Assembly (NCBI GenBank): GCA_013398295.1
Contig: VZSF01009943.1
Location: 248,001-312,000 of the forward strand
DNA length: 64,000 bases
Reading direction: 5' to 3'
From: Chionis minor
Taxonomy: Eukaryota; Chordata; Aves; Charadriiformes; Chionididae
The translations under genes were made by a program, and so were the position numbers. Shown one piece after another: positions 35,101 to 48,475 of the stretch. The stretch's first letter is position 1. Each line of letters opens with the position of its first letter. Below the pieces are notes generated by a model. It worked only from the letters and a program-made list of their open reading frames with translations, did no database searches and was not told the DNA's origin.

Positions 35101-38100
35101 TCCTTTAGCCCAAAACAACTTTCACCTCCAATTTCAGGCCATAAGGCCACGAACAGAACAGCACGTATACCCTTTACGAGTAACAGGTATATTATGGGTA
35201 AATGAAAAAATGTCAGTTGATTTTGCTGGTGATCATAACAGAGTTTCCCAAAGGAAAACTAAAGCTGAAAAGGTGCATGGATTCTAGTTATCTATCACAA
35301 TGTTGACTTTTATTTAGTCATTTATTTCAAAACACGGGTATTTTATTGATATCTGTGAACTTTTTTTAACTGAGGATGTGAAAAGCTGTGGTACCCTGAA
35401 CCGAGTGTGTTTTCTTTTCTCTGGGGACACTTAAAGCTCTACTAAGTATTTGCTCAGAATTCTCTCAGAATTGTGGACAAGCAAAATATCCTCCCAAGTT
35501 TTTCATCCTGACTAAGCTTTGATGAACTTACTTTGCAGAAGTCTGTGCTCTGTACTTGTCCCTAAAACACAAGAATTGCTCTACTTTGCTACACAAAATC
35601 TGGGTTAACTCAAAATTATGAGGTGACAAACCAGTGATTTTATCATTGGCTCATTTATGGTAATATAGTGACATGTTACCTGTTGTTTACAAAACTTAAT
35701 GGGGGACTGAATTATATGGTGTAAGCAAAGTTACTGTATATGCTGATGTTAAACAAGTTATGTCTTACAATGAACTTCTATGATAAGCAACTCAAAAAAT
35801 TTACAGTAGGCTGTATCTATGAAATTATTTGTCTACTTGTAGCTGCAGTATTGTAATGCAACTTTAGCACTCATAATACAGTTTTCCTGCTAATATCTTA
35901 CTAGATTTTGCAATATAAAGGTCAATATCATAGACAGGGTGAAACACCATTTTGTCTGTAAAAGGTTTGGCAAAAGCTAAATTCCTAATACCCTTAAATT
36001 ATACTCATGGCAGTATAAATGTTTTGAGTTCTTTTGCAATCACAGTTTTGTTAAGCAGCAGAATTACTTTTGTTGAACTTGTAAACTTTCCAGTACAAAC
36101 TTGCTTTTGTTGACAGTATGGTTTTTTTGTAGCATTTTCAAGATAAAAAAACCTATTTTGATGACCAGAAGAATCTGGCATGCACTTATAAGAAAAATAG
36201 GAACAAATGTTGACATTATTTTTCTCTCTATTGTGGTAGGCACTTGCAGAGGATAAAATTCATTAATGCATGGGAGCTGATGAGACATAATTTTAATAAC
36301 AACGATGTAAATACATAAGTAGATAATTGTCTGGACAGTTGCATGGAGTTAAGAGTTTTAAGCAATTATCTGTGTTTATTGACTGGTCCGTAGGCATCTG
36401 GGTCTACTACATAATGAGCATTACTAGCTAGGAGAGATGAAAAGATGACGAGAAACTGTGATGGAGGGGACTGCTGAAAGCTGTCAACTGAGGTCTCAGC
36501 CTGGGCTGACAAGGGAATGTTTCAGTGAGCTTTGACTTTACGTTAGGGCTGGGGTAACCCTGCGGGGTTGCAAGGGAAGAACCCGGTTGACTTGATTTTC
36601 CAGTTGTGTCCTTACTCTGAAACTTCATGAACCAAAATTGTGGCTTTCACCCTCCTTTAGCAAAAGCCATCTCAGCATGGCTTCTTGTTTGCAAAGGGGA
36701 TGTGGACGCAGCTGCTGGGGCACGTAACAGTTGGTAGCCCTTTGCTGTGTATGTTGGAAAGGATGAACTAAATGCTCACAGCCTGTGTGCAGGAGGAGAA
36801 AATGACACTAATGCATGTGGAAAAACAAAAGGAGGCAAGCAGGACATAAATGAAAAAAATCCATGAGAAAATGGATTTTGTGGTGTATTTAACCATGGCT
36901 GGGAGGTGGGTGCCTATGAAATGAGAAAGTTTGCTTGCTTGCCTGTAGGGTTTATTTGTTTTTTAAAGTTTCGTTTAAAAAGAGCAGGAAAAATTGAGCA
37001 AAAAGTCAAGTTTCTCATCAGCTGGTGACTCAGACGGCTCAAGCAGCTGTGATTTCTCACTAAGCAGCATGTGGTTCTCTCAGCCTTGGTGCAGAGACCC
37101 CCTTGAAAGACCCATTTGGATGAGCTACAATTTATGCTAGTGTCTGCTAGGCAAACAGATGGATTTTTGTTGGAAGAAGAATGCCCTGAACGAAAGCGGG
37201 ATTAGCTTTGTGGAAAATCACCTGTGCTAAATACTAGCTTGGGCCAGTGACTGATTTAGTGGTGGCGGGTGGAAGAAGCCAAACATCTGTTTCCCTCGAT
37301 CCTTTTTAAATGTTTCCCTCATCCTTTCATAGCACCAAGCCTACAAGTATTTCAAGATCAAAGGGTCCAGCTTCCTGAGCGTTTCCTATATTTAGCAGAT
37401 ACCGAATGAAGGGATGACCTTTCTCAATAAGAGATGAGTCGGCACCTGAACTGTGATTCCTACATGTGCGCACAGCTGTCTTCCCCCTAGCCAGCCTGGT
37501 CACGAGTGCCACAGTTACACGTCGCTGTAGTGTCAAGCTCATCTGGCATAAGGTCTCAGATCCGTCAATCAATGATGGGCGGCACTGGGATCTCCTTTAC
37601 TGAAGATGCCATTGATCTGGGACGTGTAAGATTACAGGAGCGCAAGACTTGGGTTTCCATCTCATTGCCAAAATTTTGACATTTTTTGACTTGAATCCCT
37701 CTTGTAGCATTTAATGCAGACCAGTTGAAATCTTCTGCTTTGATCATTTCCAAGCATTTTTAAAATGAGTCAAGGTACTATTATTTTGTTGTATATTTTA
37801 TAGACACATATTGTAGAATACATACGCATGTATCAATATGCACTGATTTTTTCTTTCATAGAAAAGGTTAAAATGGGGCATTCTGACAATCCTGAATCGG
37901 AAATACTTTCCAAAACATATTTTTTCCAGTTTCTCTGGAGAATTTCCCACCAGTTCTATAATGAAGCCATTCAAAATAGACTAAACAGGCAAAGTATTTA
38001 AATTACAATATTCCAAATGGCAGACACTTCAGAGAGAGGCATTGGTACATGCTATGTGTTTTTCGACACATCTCAGTTCTTCGGTACAGTATGTATTAAA

Positions 38101-39999
38101 AAATATTTCTCTTTTTTCCATGATACTCTCTGAGGAGGGTGTACTCCTTGGAACAAATTTGCTATCCAAATTCACTCAGGATGAGGGCTATTACAGTTGA
38201 ACAAGCTGCATAACTGGCCTTTTGTTAATAAATGGTAATATACCATGCATTTGTTAATAGTTATGTTATGTTATAGGTTGTGGATTTTTTCTAACTTTAT
38301 TTTCTGTTGCTAAGGCTTTGATTATATTTTTAAAGAATAAGAAAGTTGAAGCTACCTGTACCCATGTACAGCTTCTAGGAGAGCTCAGACTGAAAAAGCA
38401 TTTCCAAGAGCTGACTGAATTGGATAATTTTTGTTTTCCAGACTTTTTCTCTCTTTTCCCTGCCTCACCCATACTGACATGACTGTCATTTTAATTACAT
38501 AATGTTGCACTTGTTCAAATTGCATTTCCCTGTTGCTGATGGAATAGCAGTTCTCCCATCAAGATGCATAAAAGTGTACTCAGTTGTGGGTGGGAGAAAG
38601 AGTTTAATATATTTTTATGCAGAACTCATCTATACTCCAAAAATGAGCCAATTTCCACGTGGAAACAGATTTGGCCTCCTTTAAAAATTGGCCGACTTCC
38701 CTGGAAAATGTATCCATTTCGGCCAACATCTCTCTAAACTAACAGAACTTTCTTTGCGAACATTTTGAACCCAAACGCAGCACAGAAAACTTTTTTCAGG
38801 ATGAGTTTGCTGTTTTATACTTCTTCAGTTGTCACCCAGCTATGAAATTGGCTTGGTCTCATCGTGAGCAGCTTCAGTCTTTCCAGAAGTGTAAAACAAC
38901 AACTACAGCCTCAAGGAATTGAAAACCTGAGTTCATCCTCTCATCTGGAGCGTGGTATTGGCCACAGCATAGAGCTCCCTGGTGTTGTGTTGGGATATTC
39001 ATTCTGCATTCATGGAGAGGGATGGCCAGCCCAAGCCAATCCCAAAAAATAACTTAGACCAAATCCTAACGCAGTGTCTGAAACACCATGATAAGCCATC
39101 CAGGCACACTGAAACTAGAGAAAAATGTATCCTTTTGCTGTTGTTGAGAAGCTGTGTGAGTAAATTCCTGGTCACCACACTATGGCTTTACTGTAGAGTT
39201 TGGCTTGTTTCGAGGATGGATTTTGACACATGGCTTCAGACTGAGTGCCTTTCCTTTGCCTCTAGAAATGCCCAGACTGATGGGGGACAAACACAGATTT
39301 GCACAGTGCCCTCAAGGCTCATAAAAATAAGTGAGGTAAGAGTAGCAGTAAGAAAAAAAGACATTTCTTCCCTTTGAGAACAGCTGCTCTGCTAGTGGAG
39401 GGTGGGGGAACGAGCAGCGAAATACCTGACATCTGTCTTATTTTTAAAATCATGAACTATCTTTCCTTCTTGCCTATCATCCCAGTCCTGTCAAACCTAT
39501 CTCACTGAGTAATTGGCTTTTGGTGGCTGGCATCTATTCTGCACAGCCTGACTGGCACAAACTGGGTTCTGCTGTCAGAGTATGGTGGGGTCTCTACAAG
39601 GTACTACTGAGCTGGAGGGTGCTGTCACAGAAGCCCCGCAGTCTAGCTCCAGTGCTCTGTCCCTGTCAGCTTGCCCACCACAGCCATCCCTGATGTGACC
39701 CACTACCCCAGGTGTGTCACCTGCCACCAAAGCGGAAACCATGAGGCCCTCTGGCTCCCAGGCCAAGCTAAAGTCTGCAGCTTTTCTCCCTCTTGAGCTG
39801 CTCTTGGACCGATGATGAGAGCAATGAGTTTAAAGTTGTTTGGTGCAGGTCGTGCAGCAAGTGAATGGGAGAAGCTATTTTACAACAGGTTCCTCTCAGC
39901 TTTAAAGCACACAGTTCAAAACCCGCTCACTAGCCACTTAAACAGGTAAAGTAAATACTATTCAAGGATTTCTACCTTCATTAACTTGTGATCATACCT
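32186..39999. other. Non-coding DNA, no gene recognised
   Basis: A stretch at about 32395-32450 (GAATTCAGTGGGAGTCC ... GGATCAGGCC) resembles an old palindromic amniote repeat that I cannot name. GC-richer sections at 33.2-33.65 and 34.0-34.6 kb hold overlapping chance frames (up to 177 codons) without domains. Positions 35.5-36.4 kb are AT-rich. No exon or RNA gene recognised. Confidence 0.55.
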
Positions 40000-42900
40000 T
40001 TCCCTTCTGAAAAGGTATATTAAAAACTCCAACACTATTTCTTTTCTTGCCAATGTCAATGTAATATGAGGAAGAATATTGTCATTTGGTTTGCTAGTGC
40101 ACTATTCTGCGTTGCCATAGTAATAACATATGATTATTCTGTTCACTTTTTATTTAGGAATTGTCTTTAAGCTTCAAGTTTAAAGAGAATTAACCAATTT
40201 TCTCAAGCGATCAGTGTCATACTTTGGACAAAAAGACACTTCAGTGGAAAAGAGTGGCCAGTCAGGTACTCCTTCATCTTTCTGAAAATTTTACATCTCT
40301 TCTTGATTTTACTGTCCTTAATAGAAACATCCTGAAGCCAGTTCAGCTAATCAATATATTTATGCAACAGTCAGGAGCTGCCATATGGTGACATTCTCCT
40401 CTGAGCCTGTTCCCGACTCCTGGCTGGGTCTATTCCTGGATTTACTGAGAATCCTCTGAGAATAACAGCTGGGTGTAAAACGATAGCCTGAGGGTGCTGT
40501 CCAACACACACTTCAGATTTCAGATTATTTATATATTTAGGCAGAGAGTGATAAAGTGGAGCTCGCTCTTCTTATGGCTTATGATTATAGAAAGCAGGTT
40601 TCTGCACAGGCCCACCAAATGCTCTGTGACTGAAGGAGTGCGACAGCTTCCTGGAGGAATGTGATCTTGGTATAGGCACATCCACAAAATGAATCCACTG
40701 AAACACGTAATTGTGGGCTTAAGGAAATGCTTGGCTTTGGTGCTGGTTGCTGCAGTAAATACTGGGACTGCTGGGAAATCTTTAATAGCGGATTGAACTT
40801 TTTGACTTATCCAAGGGGAATTCCTGGAAGAGATGATGGAAGTGAGCTCCCTGACTTCAATTACACCTGCTTGGGCATCTCAAGTTTACTGATGTGTACT
40901 TTTGGTCTATTGTATTGGCTCCATAGCCATTTTCTGCATATGCACAAACAAACAGGCAGCAAAGTACAAGCTAATTCACTCTATGTTTGGCTGCACCTGG
41001 AAACCGGTTATTTCCAGACTTTCTTAGAGCTGCTTGTATCACTTCTCTCCAGCACACGCTGCTCAGGACTATGGCCAAAGGTAGTTGAATTCTTCCCCAG
41101 TGCAGATTTTCCCCTCTCAGTCTGTGTTATATCTACATTTTATGGGAAGTGAACTAGTTTGCAGTTAATGCTAGGTGCAACTCAGCCTGTGGGGTTTTTT
41201 CCCACCCTGTGTGCATTTCCACAGTGTGTCTGGCCTCAGCGCTGGAGGTCTACAGCATGTATGAACCAACAGTCCCAACTGTTTGTCTTTGGTCCGAGTG
41301 GGAGGAGTTGTTTGCAACTTACTCTGCAAAAGGCTTCAAATACCACCAAATAATTCACCTTTGGAAAACTTTTAAAGCACTCTACAATTTAGGCCAGTCC
41401 TTTTTAAGTGGATGGGCAGTGTGGGGTGTGAGGGCATGAAGTAATGAGAAAGAAGAGGAGTCAGGTTTTACAGATAGTGTAGTAGTTTAGTCTAGGTGAT
41501 AGGTCACCACGAATTACTTGGTGCTCGGTGCTTGAACAGCTCACACCTCTTCTGTGAGGATGCAAACTGTGATGGAGCACTTGGGATGAGGTGGTGCTGG
41601 ATTTCTGCCCCCTGTTGAATGTGTGCTTGGCATGGTGCCTGTCACTTGATGTGCTTTCTTTTTAGTTATACACTAGCCCCATTTCAGTCCAGGACCTTCT
41701 CACATTTGTAATTGTTTTCAAGGTTGAAGCTGTAGGCACCACCCATAAATGATTCACATTTCTAGATGCAATTGTTCCCATAAAAGAATGACATATATTT
41801 TGTACATTAGAGCAAATGGCCCTATGGAGAGAGGAATATTTTCCTAGCAAGATTATTTCTATGCCGGAAAACATTACCCTAAGATTAACTCATTCAAGGA
41901 TTTCCAGATACAACTTCTAACTGACTTTAAAAGTAAGATGGATTTTCCAGGCAGACAGAGGCCAGAGGACCTTTTTACCTGACTATTCATTGGTAACAGA
42001 GAGATGTGCATGAACTGATTAATGTCATGATAGGACCTCATAGTTCAGTACTGTGCTCTACCATTAGTGGAAAGAAATGCCTGAAGTTCAATAACATCTA
42101 CTGTCATTTCCCTGTTTTAGCGCAGAAGGCAAAAAGAGAGAGGAGCTGGTTTTAAACACAGATTCATGCAGACCTTTGAACATTTATGCTGGAGAGTGTT
42201 TTGACATTTATAAGGCACATTTAATCATGACAGGTGGTGTAGGGTAGATAGATACTTTACTGCTGATGCTAAGAATTTGCAGGAAATATTTCAATGTAGT
42301 CATGGTATAATGGGAGGTGTTGGTATCTCTTGAGGTTACACAGTGCAGCTGGTAGTTCACGGATGCATTCATTGAACAGAGACATGGAGTTTGAACTGGG
42401 TATTTTATTTTAGCCCTCTGTCCCCATGGTCTCCTGGCTGCCTTGACTTGGATGTTGTCTCCTGTCTCTGCAAATAACACAGCTGTAAGGGGGTGCACGT
42501 CAGGGTCAGACTGCATGATCACCATTCCCAGGGAACATTACACCTTATTCACCTACATGACCCAGAAATGTTGCTTCCTACACGTGTAAATGAACAAACA
42601 GAATAAAAAGCCAAGCTGCATGCAGTTGATTCAGATCCCATGAATGGGATCAGTCATAAAGTCAATCCCATTCCTAACTCTCAAGAAAGGATTGAGCCTA
42701 GTCCCTGTCTGTCTTCCCTTCAGCCACTGAATTATCCCTCTTCAAGGCAGTTTCTGAATAGAGGTTCCTTGCTGCTCTGTCATTTAGTAACAGTGGCCAG
42801 AGAACCAAAACAACTCAAAATGTTATTTAAAAAAATTGCTTCATATTTGAGGTAGACTGGTATAAACCCAGAAAACACTAAACATCTTGATCAGACAGTG

Positions 42901-45171
42901 CCTGCCCATACTTGGAATGAAATAGGCACTTTCTCCATATGGGGAGAGGGGACTCAAGGGGGACAAAGTCCAAGATCCATCCAAGGGTCCAGTCAGGAGC
43001 AAAAGGAAATGGGGCTGGAGACAGGACTACTGATGGACTTACTGGAGCTGGTACTGATGGCCCCAGGTTGAGCTGAAATGGGGTCTTGGGCCATGGGCAA
43101 GGGTGTGTGAGAGGGTCTCAGGGGAAACTGGGCAGGGATATTAACACCTACAGATGCCTCCAGGGTCTGGGGTCTCTCTGCTATTTCCTTTACGTTTCTT
43201 AAATTATCTTCACGGGACCAAAGGATAGGGAGCAGCAGCTTGGCAAGGTAAGCAGGAATGTGCATTCAGAGGTGTCAGCTTGTTAAAGACTTCTCTGAGC
43301 TTAGCAGCCCTTGTGGGGGGGTGGGGAGTGAACCAAGGAAGAGAAATTATTGAACACAGCCAGTGTCCGACGAGCTCTTTGCTACGCGTACCAGTTTATG
43401 GGCCTCAAGTAGCCTCAAAGAAAGTAATCTGTAAGTTCCGTAACTGATTTCAGCAAGAGTAAGGTTAAGGCTGTATGTTTAGAGACTCCTGCTAGGAAAA
43501 AGATTTTGTAATTCCCTTTGAAAACAGCAACTTGGTGTGATGAGGACTTTCACCGTTGTTGGATGTTTATTCAGGACAAGAACAACAGTTACATACTATA
43601 TGAGTATAGTTGACCACATAAGATGGTCTGTCACTAGCTGTTTCATGGCTAAAATCCAAATATGGCTTCATCCCATATATATGCCCATATAAACACTGAC
43701 ACCTTGCTAAAATGTGTGAGTTAAGAATGCATTTGCCCTAGGCTTTTTTTATAATAAATGGAGGTAGAGACCAATCTATGACAAATCTTGGTGAGCTGCA
43801 CTAACATCTAAAGGGAGAAGGCAGCTTTTGTTTGCTCAGAATACTGCTTTTTATGGGGATAGGCAGACGGGCATCTATTTACTTCCTGCACTTAAACCAA
43901 GGCCAGAGAAATCCAGAGTAGAGAGCTCCTGCTTCTTGTCTTCTTCCTTCACCTGTTAAACTGTACAGACTCTAATCTTCTCCATGCAGCTAGCTTCTGT
44001 CCTGGGAGGGGCAGTTTGATTAATGCCCAAATACCTGTGCTGCTCTTTTGTTCTGCTCTTGGGGCCAGCATGTGGCACCTATGATTTTAAGTTAGTTTGT
44101 TCCCTTAAAATGGAATCCTAAACCTGTATTTCTCTGACCTGGGTGGTGAGGAAAGTGTGTCTTAAGTGTATCTGAAACAGTTCATCCTCTTCCTAGGACA
44201 CTTACTGGGACAGCCACTGTTTGCAAAGAGACACATGTCTTGGAAATGTTAACTGGATATATTGAAAGAGAACATGTGACAGAGACTTTCCATTAATACA
44301 TACCAGTTCTTAATCAATCAAACAAAAGGTGATCTTAGAGCCAGGAGGATCAACATAGCATGAATTTATTTTCTGTTTGCTCATTCACAGCACATTTCCA
44401 AGAGATCCCTTAGGGCCCAACTATTTTGTTGCCTACAGGGCTTTAACTTGGGGGTGGTTTAGGACCCTCCAGGCCACAAAGCAGAACTGCAGCAACTGGC
44501 TCTCCTGATGCCACTGCGTTAATGGCACTGGTGGGAGAACACTAACCTAAGAGAAATGCGAGCCTTGGGTGGGAGATACAAGCCAGAGCCCTAGAGCTGG
44601 TATAAGTGTAGGTGTTCAGCCTAGACAAAAATGTCGAAGTATGTCTGTGGTGCCTATGGATGTAGGGCCCTCATGGGGAGTCCTAAATGAAACACCACAT
44701 ACCTTTGCTCAGTGTCTAAGTCCGTTACTGCACTTTGACAATTATGAGACAAAAATATTCTTCCCCCCAAAAAGGTGCTTTCTGTTTTCTGACAGTTAAT
44801 GCAGTAAAGAAAATTTCCCAATTGGCAGCAAAATGAGATGCTGTAATTTCCGCAGTGTTTGGGTAGTTCGAAGGGTTTGGCAGATGGCGGAAACTTTTTC
44901 AAGAGCTGGAGGCCAGAAAATTGCTTGGCTGCATAAAAGTCTCCCCCTGCATCCCCACGTGCCCCTCACATTTGACCTTGCGCCCAGAGAAGCTGGTGGA
45001 GGTCTGGCCCTTGTCCTCATGGGGAAAAATAGCAGACAGAAGTGGAAAAACACCTGCATTGGGCCCAGACAGCCTGGGCTGCTGGTCTGAATGAGTTCAG
45101 TTAGGAGTGAAAATCCCCAGCTGACATCCTGTACTGCCAGTAATATTTCTTTTTAGTCACACTCTTCACAC
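40000..45171. other. Non-coding DNA, no gene recognised
   Basis: Mixed composition. A 141-codon plus frame at 40727-41152 contains a leucine-rich stretch but no recognisable domain. A G-run (GGGGGGGTGGGG near 43315-43326) might form a G-quadruplex. No repeat family recognised. Confidence 0.55.
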
Positions 45172-45325
45172 AAACTTTATTGGGTCTACTGATTTTCATC
45201 AACATGTTGTGTAGGTCCTTACTTTGCTATGCACTTCTGTGAATGAAAAAAACTGCATTGAGTCTACCAGTTTCCATCAGTGTGCTGTCTGGGTGCTTAC
45301 TTTGATACACACTTCTGTGAATGAA
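45172..45325. repeat. Diverged tandem duplication, two 76-bp units
   Basis: Unit one is 45172-45247 and unit two 45250-45325, separated by AA, giving a 78-bp period. Both start AAACT, contain GTCTAC and CATCA and CTTACTTTG, and end with the identical CACTTCTGTGAATGAA. By eye about 17 of 76 positions differ and no internal indel is needed, so the duplication is old yet length-preserved. It encodes nothing evident. Confidence 0.88.
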
Positions 45326-45503
45326 GTCTCAGCAGAACGCCGATTATAGCATCTCTGAATATTGGCACTGCTGATAACTTCTTTCTGAATTTAGTCCCAG
45401 TCTAGACCTGGCACATCACCTTTGCCTTGAACAAAACACAGATTCAAGCACTTTTTGTTCTTGTGCTGTTGGATTTCTCAACCCAGGATTCTTAGCTCAA
45501 GAG

Positions 45504-45552
45504 TTCCTTTTTCTTCTCTTTCTCTTCTTGCTTTTTTTTTTTTTTTTTTTCC
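45504..45552 (+). repeat. Polypyrimidine tract ending in 19 T
   Basis: Forty-nine bases of C/T with a single G (45530), the last part being T at 45532-45550. On the other strand this is a purine run. Such tracts can form triplexes and are slippage-prone. It could also be a minus-strand A-tail remnant. Confidence 0.8.
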
Positions 45553-46703
45553 ATTCTCCCTCTGAGTTACAGGGGATTTATTTCTCATTTGTGATGATGT
45601 AACTTGCAGGTGAGAAGCAAAGGCATTCTCAGATGTTACATGCCCTGATTATTATGTATTTGGTTTTCGACCTTTTTGGTTTAGCTTTGCCATAGTATCC
45701 CCAATATTGTTCAGGAAAGGTAATGAAATATATCAGGTCATATAGCCAAAGACTTCCTAAAGCAGTTATTAGCAAACATATTCCCACTGTTATGACTGGT
45801 ATGAGTAATGGTAGTATTACTGTCTGTTATTGGTTGTCTGAAGTCAGCACTGATTTTACAACAAAGAGCGCTGATAGGTAATCTATGAGCCTGAAAGCAA
45901 CCTTCATTTGCCTGATCTTCTTCAGCACTGATAGGTTGCTTAGGCTATTTCTAGGCTGGCATGTAGTTGGAAAATGAGTAATTATCTAATTGCAGTCATC
46001 CATCTTTGGTCAGAGTTGCATCTCGTACTATACACAAAGCCATACTTGAAAGTGGAGGAATATGTAGGCTACTAAACGGCCACTGAGAAACCGTGACATG
46101 CAAAAAGAAGACAAAATGGTCTCAGTGGCCTCTATTTCAACAGGAAAGGGTCTGCTGGACCACTTCTGCCACTGTCCTTTTCTGAGTGCCACTGGGAGCT
46201 ATGGTGCACTTTGCCAAGGCGTTGTTATTGCCAAAGGTTTGGCATGGGCTGGCATGCAGATGCGTGCTCACTTTTTTTTACTTCACATTCTGAGATCTCC
46301 ACCTGGATCTGAACATAGTTAGTTTGAAGTCAACTGATTAGAAGTCAATGAAGCTGCACATATTTCTGTCAAATGAAGATATGGCAAGTAGTTTCTTCTG
46401 CCAACTGGAGGCAAATGCAACTATCTTATATTCATGCTGGGCTTCCCAGTGTGGAAGATGTTGAAAACCTCACTGCTCCCTTCAGTTGAACATGATATTT
46501 CTGTTTCCTTGTGCGTAGTGTGTTGGAAGAGTATCTGCTGCCTGAGCAAATGTGAGTAATACAGTGCTCATTTAGGACCCTTGGGGAGATTCAGGCTAGA
46601 TTATGGCTTGCAAATGTGAAAAAAATGAATCACTAGATAGCACAAACTTTAGTTGGTAATTAATCAGTAGACAAAATGCCTCAAGGAAAGAAATCAACCA
46701 GAC

Positions 46704-46726
46704 TATGTGTGTGTGTATATATATAT
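46704..46726 (+). repeat. (TG)n(TA)n compound microsatellite
   Basis: TATGTGTGTGTGTATATATATATG: about five TG followed by about five TA units. A likely polymorphic marker. Confidence 0.85.
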
Positions 46727-48089
46727 GCACATGTCTTTCTCTCATTATACATATGTGCAGTTATTTTAGTCACATAAGCCATGTATACAGCTAAATTTAT
46801 CCTTCTATGAGTCTGATTTGCTCCCTGAGCAGACAGAAGGTCTCAGATTGTGGAGGACTGGAACATCTGCAACCTCATTTCCTCAGTGCTTTGCCAGGTG
46901 GCCTGGGGTAGACGTAGCCCAGAGGATGCTTTGGGTACCCAAGGAAAAGTGGGTCCCAGGCAGCTAAAAGCTGCAGCAAGTCAGAACATTTCCAGATTCA
47001 CTTCCCTAGTAAGGCTTTTTGGGACTCCCTAAGAGGGTGACAGCATTTGGTGCTAACGTTATCAGCCTTTCCCGGAGGAGAACCCCCACTCAGGGAGTGA
47101 AACACCAACCATGGACTGCCCAAAGGAGCACAAGGGCATAGAAAACCTTTGGTTACTTTATTGTAACCCAATTAATGTAATCTTTACAGAAAGGAAGGAC
47201 TATACAGAATGTATTTGTTGGTGGAATGGTACTGATCACACTCCTAAGGCATGCACTATAACTTTTTGCAAGGGTTTTAAAAATATATGAAATAGGTATT
47301 GATGAATAAACAAAAATTACTAGGAAAAGTATGCTAAAAATTCTGAAAGCCTTAGTTTTTGCTCATGCTTAGCCAATCAGACTTTACGATCAGGTTGCAG
47401 AGTTGGGCCATGTGTTTTTAATATCCAACAGAACTGTTAATATTTTTCTTTGACATTGTCCTGAGGATCCACTGAGAGTTATAGGCACACAGTAGTCAGT
47501 GTACTTTAGCGAGTATAAGAACCATCTCACACTGACAGTTCCCCAAAAGCTGTTGTCAGTGGGGGATTACTGAACAGGAGTGTTTCTGGAAGACATAGCA
47601 ATAGGAACCATGTGAGTATTTGTCTGGATTTTTATCAGCAAAATGAAAAAAAAAAAAATCTAAAACTATTGCTGGTAAGATTTTGGGAAAACTGTGAAAT
47701 TGGTAGTGCAGCCAGGAGTGAGAACTGGATGGTCAACCAGAAGCAGAAATGTCTTGATAAATTATATTGTAATGCAGCTGAATGCAGTACATACGGGAAT
47801 GAAGAGAGCAAAAATCAGTTCACAGTTATCCAGGGTCCATTGTGGAAAAAGCAATCAGGCTGAGTTCTGCTCTCATGGTTTAGCCAAGTGGTTCATATGA
47901 ACCTAGAAATGCTTTGAGTTTATTATGGATTTGACCTAAAAAATGAAAAGCCATACTCAGTTCAGGTATAATTGACAGAAATACCATTACAATGATTTGA
48001 AGATTAAAGAAAATGCCTTCACAGGCAAAATATTTGGGACTTATAAAGTTCTATGTGTTCAGCCAGCCCAAAGAAAGTGAGATAGTTGA

Positions 48090-48475
48090 ATTGGTTACAA
48101 CATCTACTTGGAGAGTCTCCACATGGAGAAAGTACCAGCTTTTAAAGTGTTCTTCCAGCTTGTGGAGAACATTATAATGAGGGTCTAAGAGCTGAAGCCA
48201 GACAGTTTCAAGCTGACAATGAAGCATGAGTTCTAACAGTGATGATCATTAACCTTTGAAGGAAAAACTGGCAAGAGAAATAGCCATTTCTCCATCTCAT
48301 ACTGTCTTCAGATCAAGACTTGTGGCCTTGTTAGAGAGCGTAATGTATTTGTTGCGTAAGTGAAAATTCTTCGCCTATTATCAGATAACTGTGAGAAATG
48401 TAGTGCCCTGTGAGAACCTGTGAGAACAGAAAAGTTATGCAAATTGATTCAAAGGCCCTTTTTTGGGCTATTTCA
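48090..48475 (+). mobile_element. Old CR1 LINE 3' end relic
   Basis: This copy belongs to an older CR1 group than the 49-51 kb element. CATGGAGAAAGTACCAG (48122-48138), GAGCTGAAGCCAGACAG (48190-48206), then TTCTAACAGTGATGATCATTAACC (about 48231-48254), TTCTCCATCTC and TTCAGATCAAGACT give the ORF2 end in order (LKPDKF, FLTVR-VINHWN, SPSL, FKSRLD). The 3' part ATAACTGTGAGAAATGTAGTGCCCTGTG and the final GATTCAAAGGCCCTTTTTTGG match the family tail. Many substitutions and indels make it non-coding. Confidence 0.8.

Larger units (their letters stand above)
45326..48089. other. Non-coding DNA, no gene recognised
   Basis: Apart from the polypyrimidine tract and dinucleotide microsatellite listed separately, I see no family. 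At 46330-46360 GAAGTCAATGAAGCTGCACA again recalls the unnamed palindromic amniote repeat. Confidence 0.55.
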
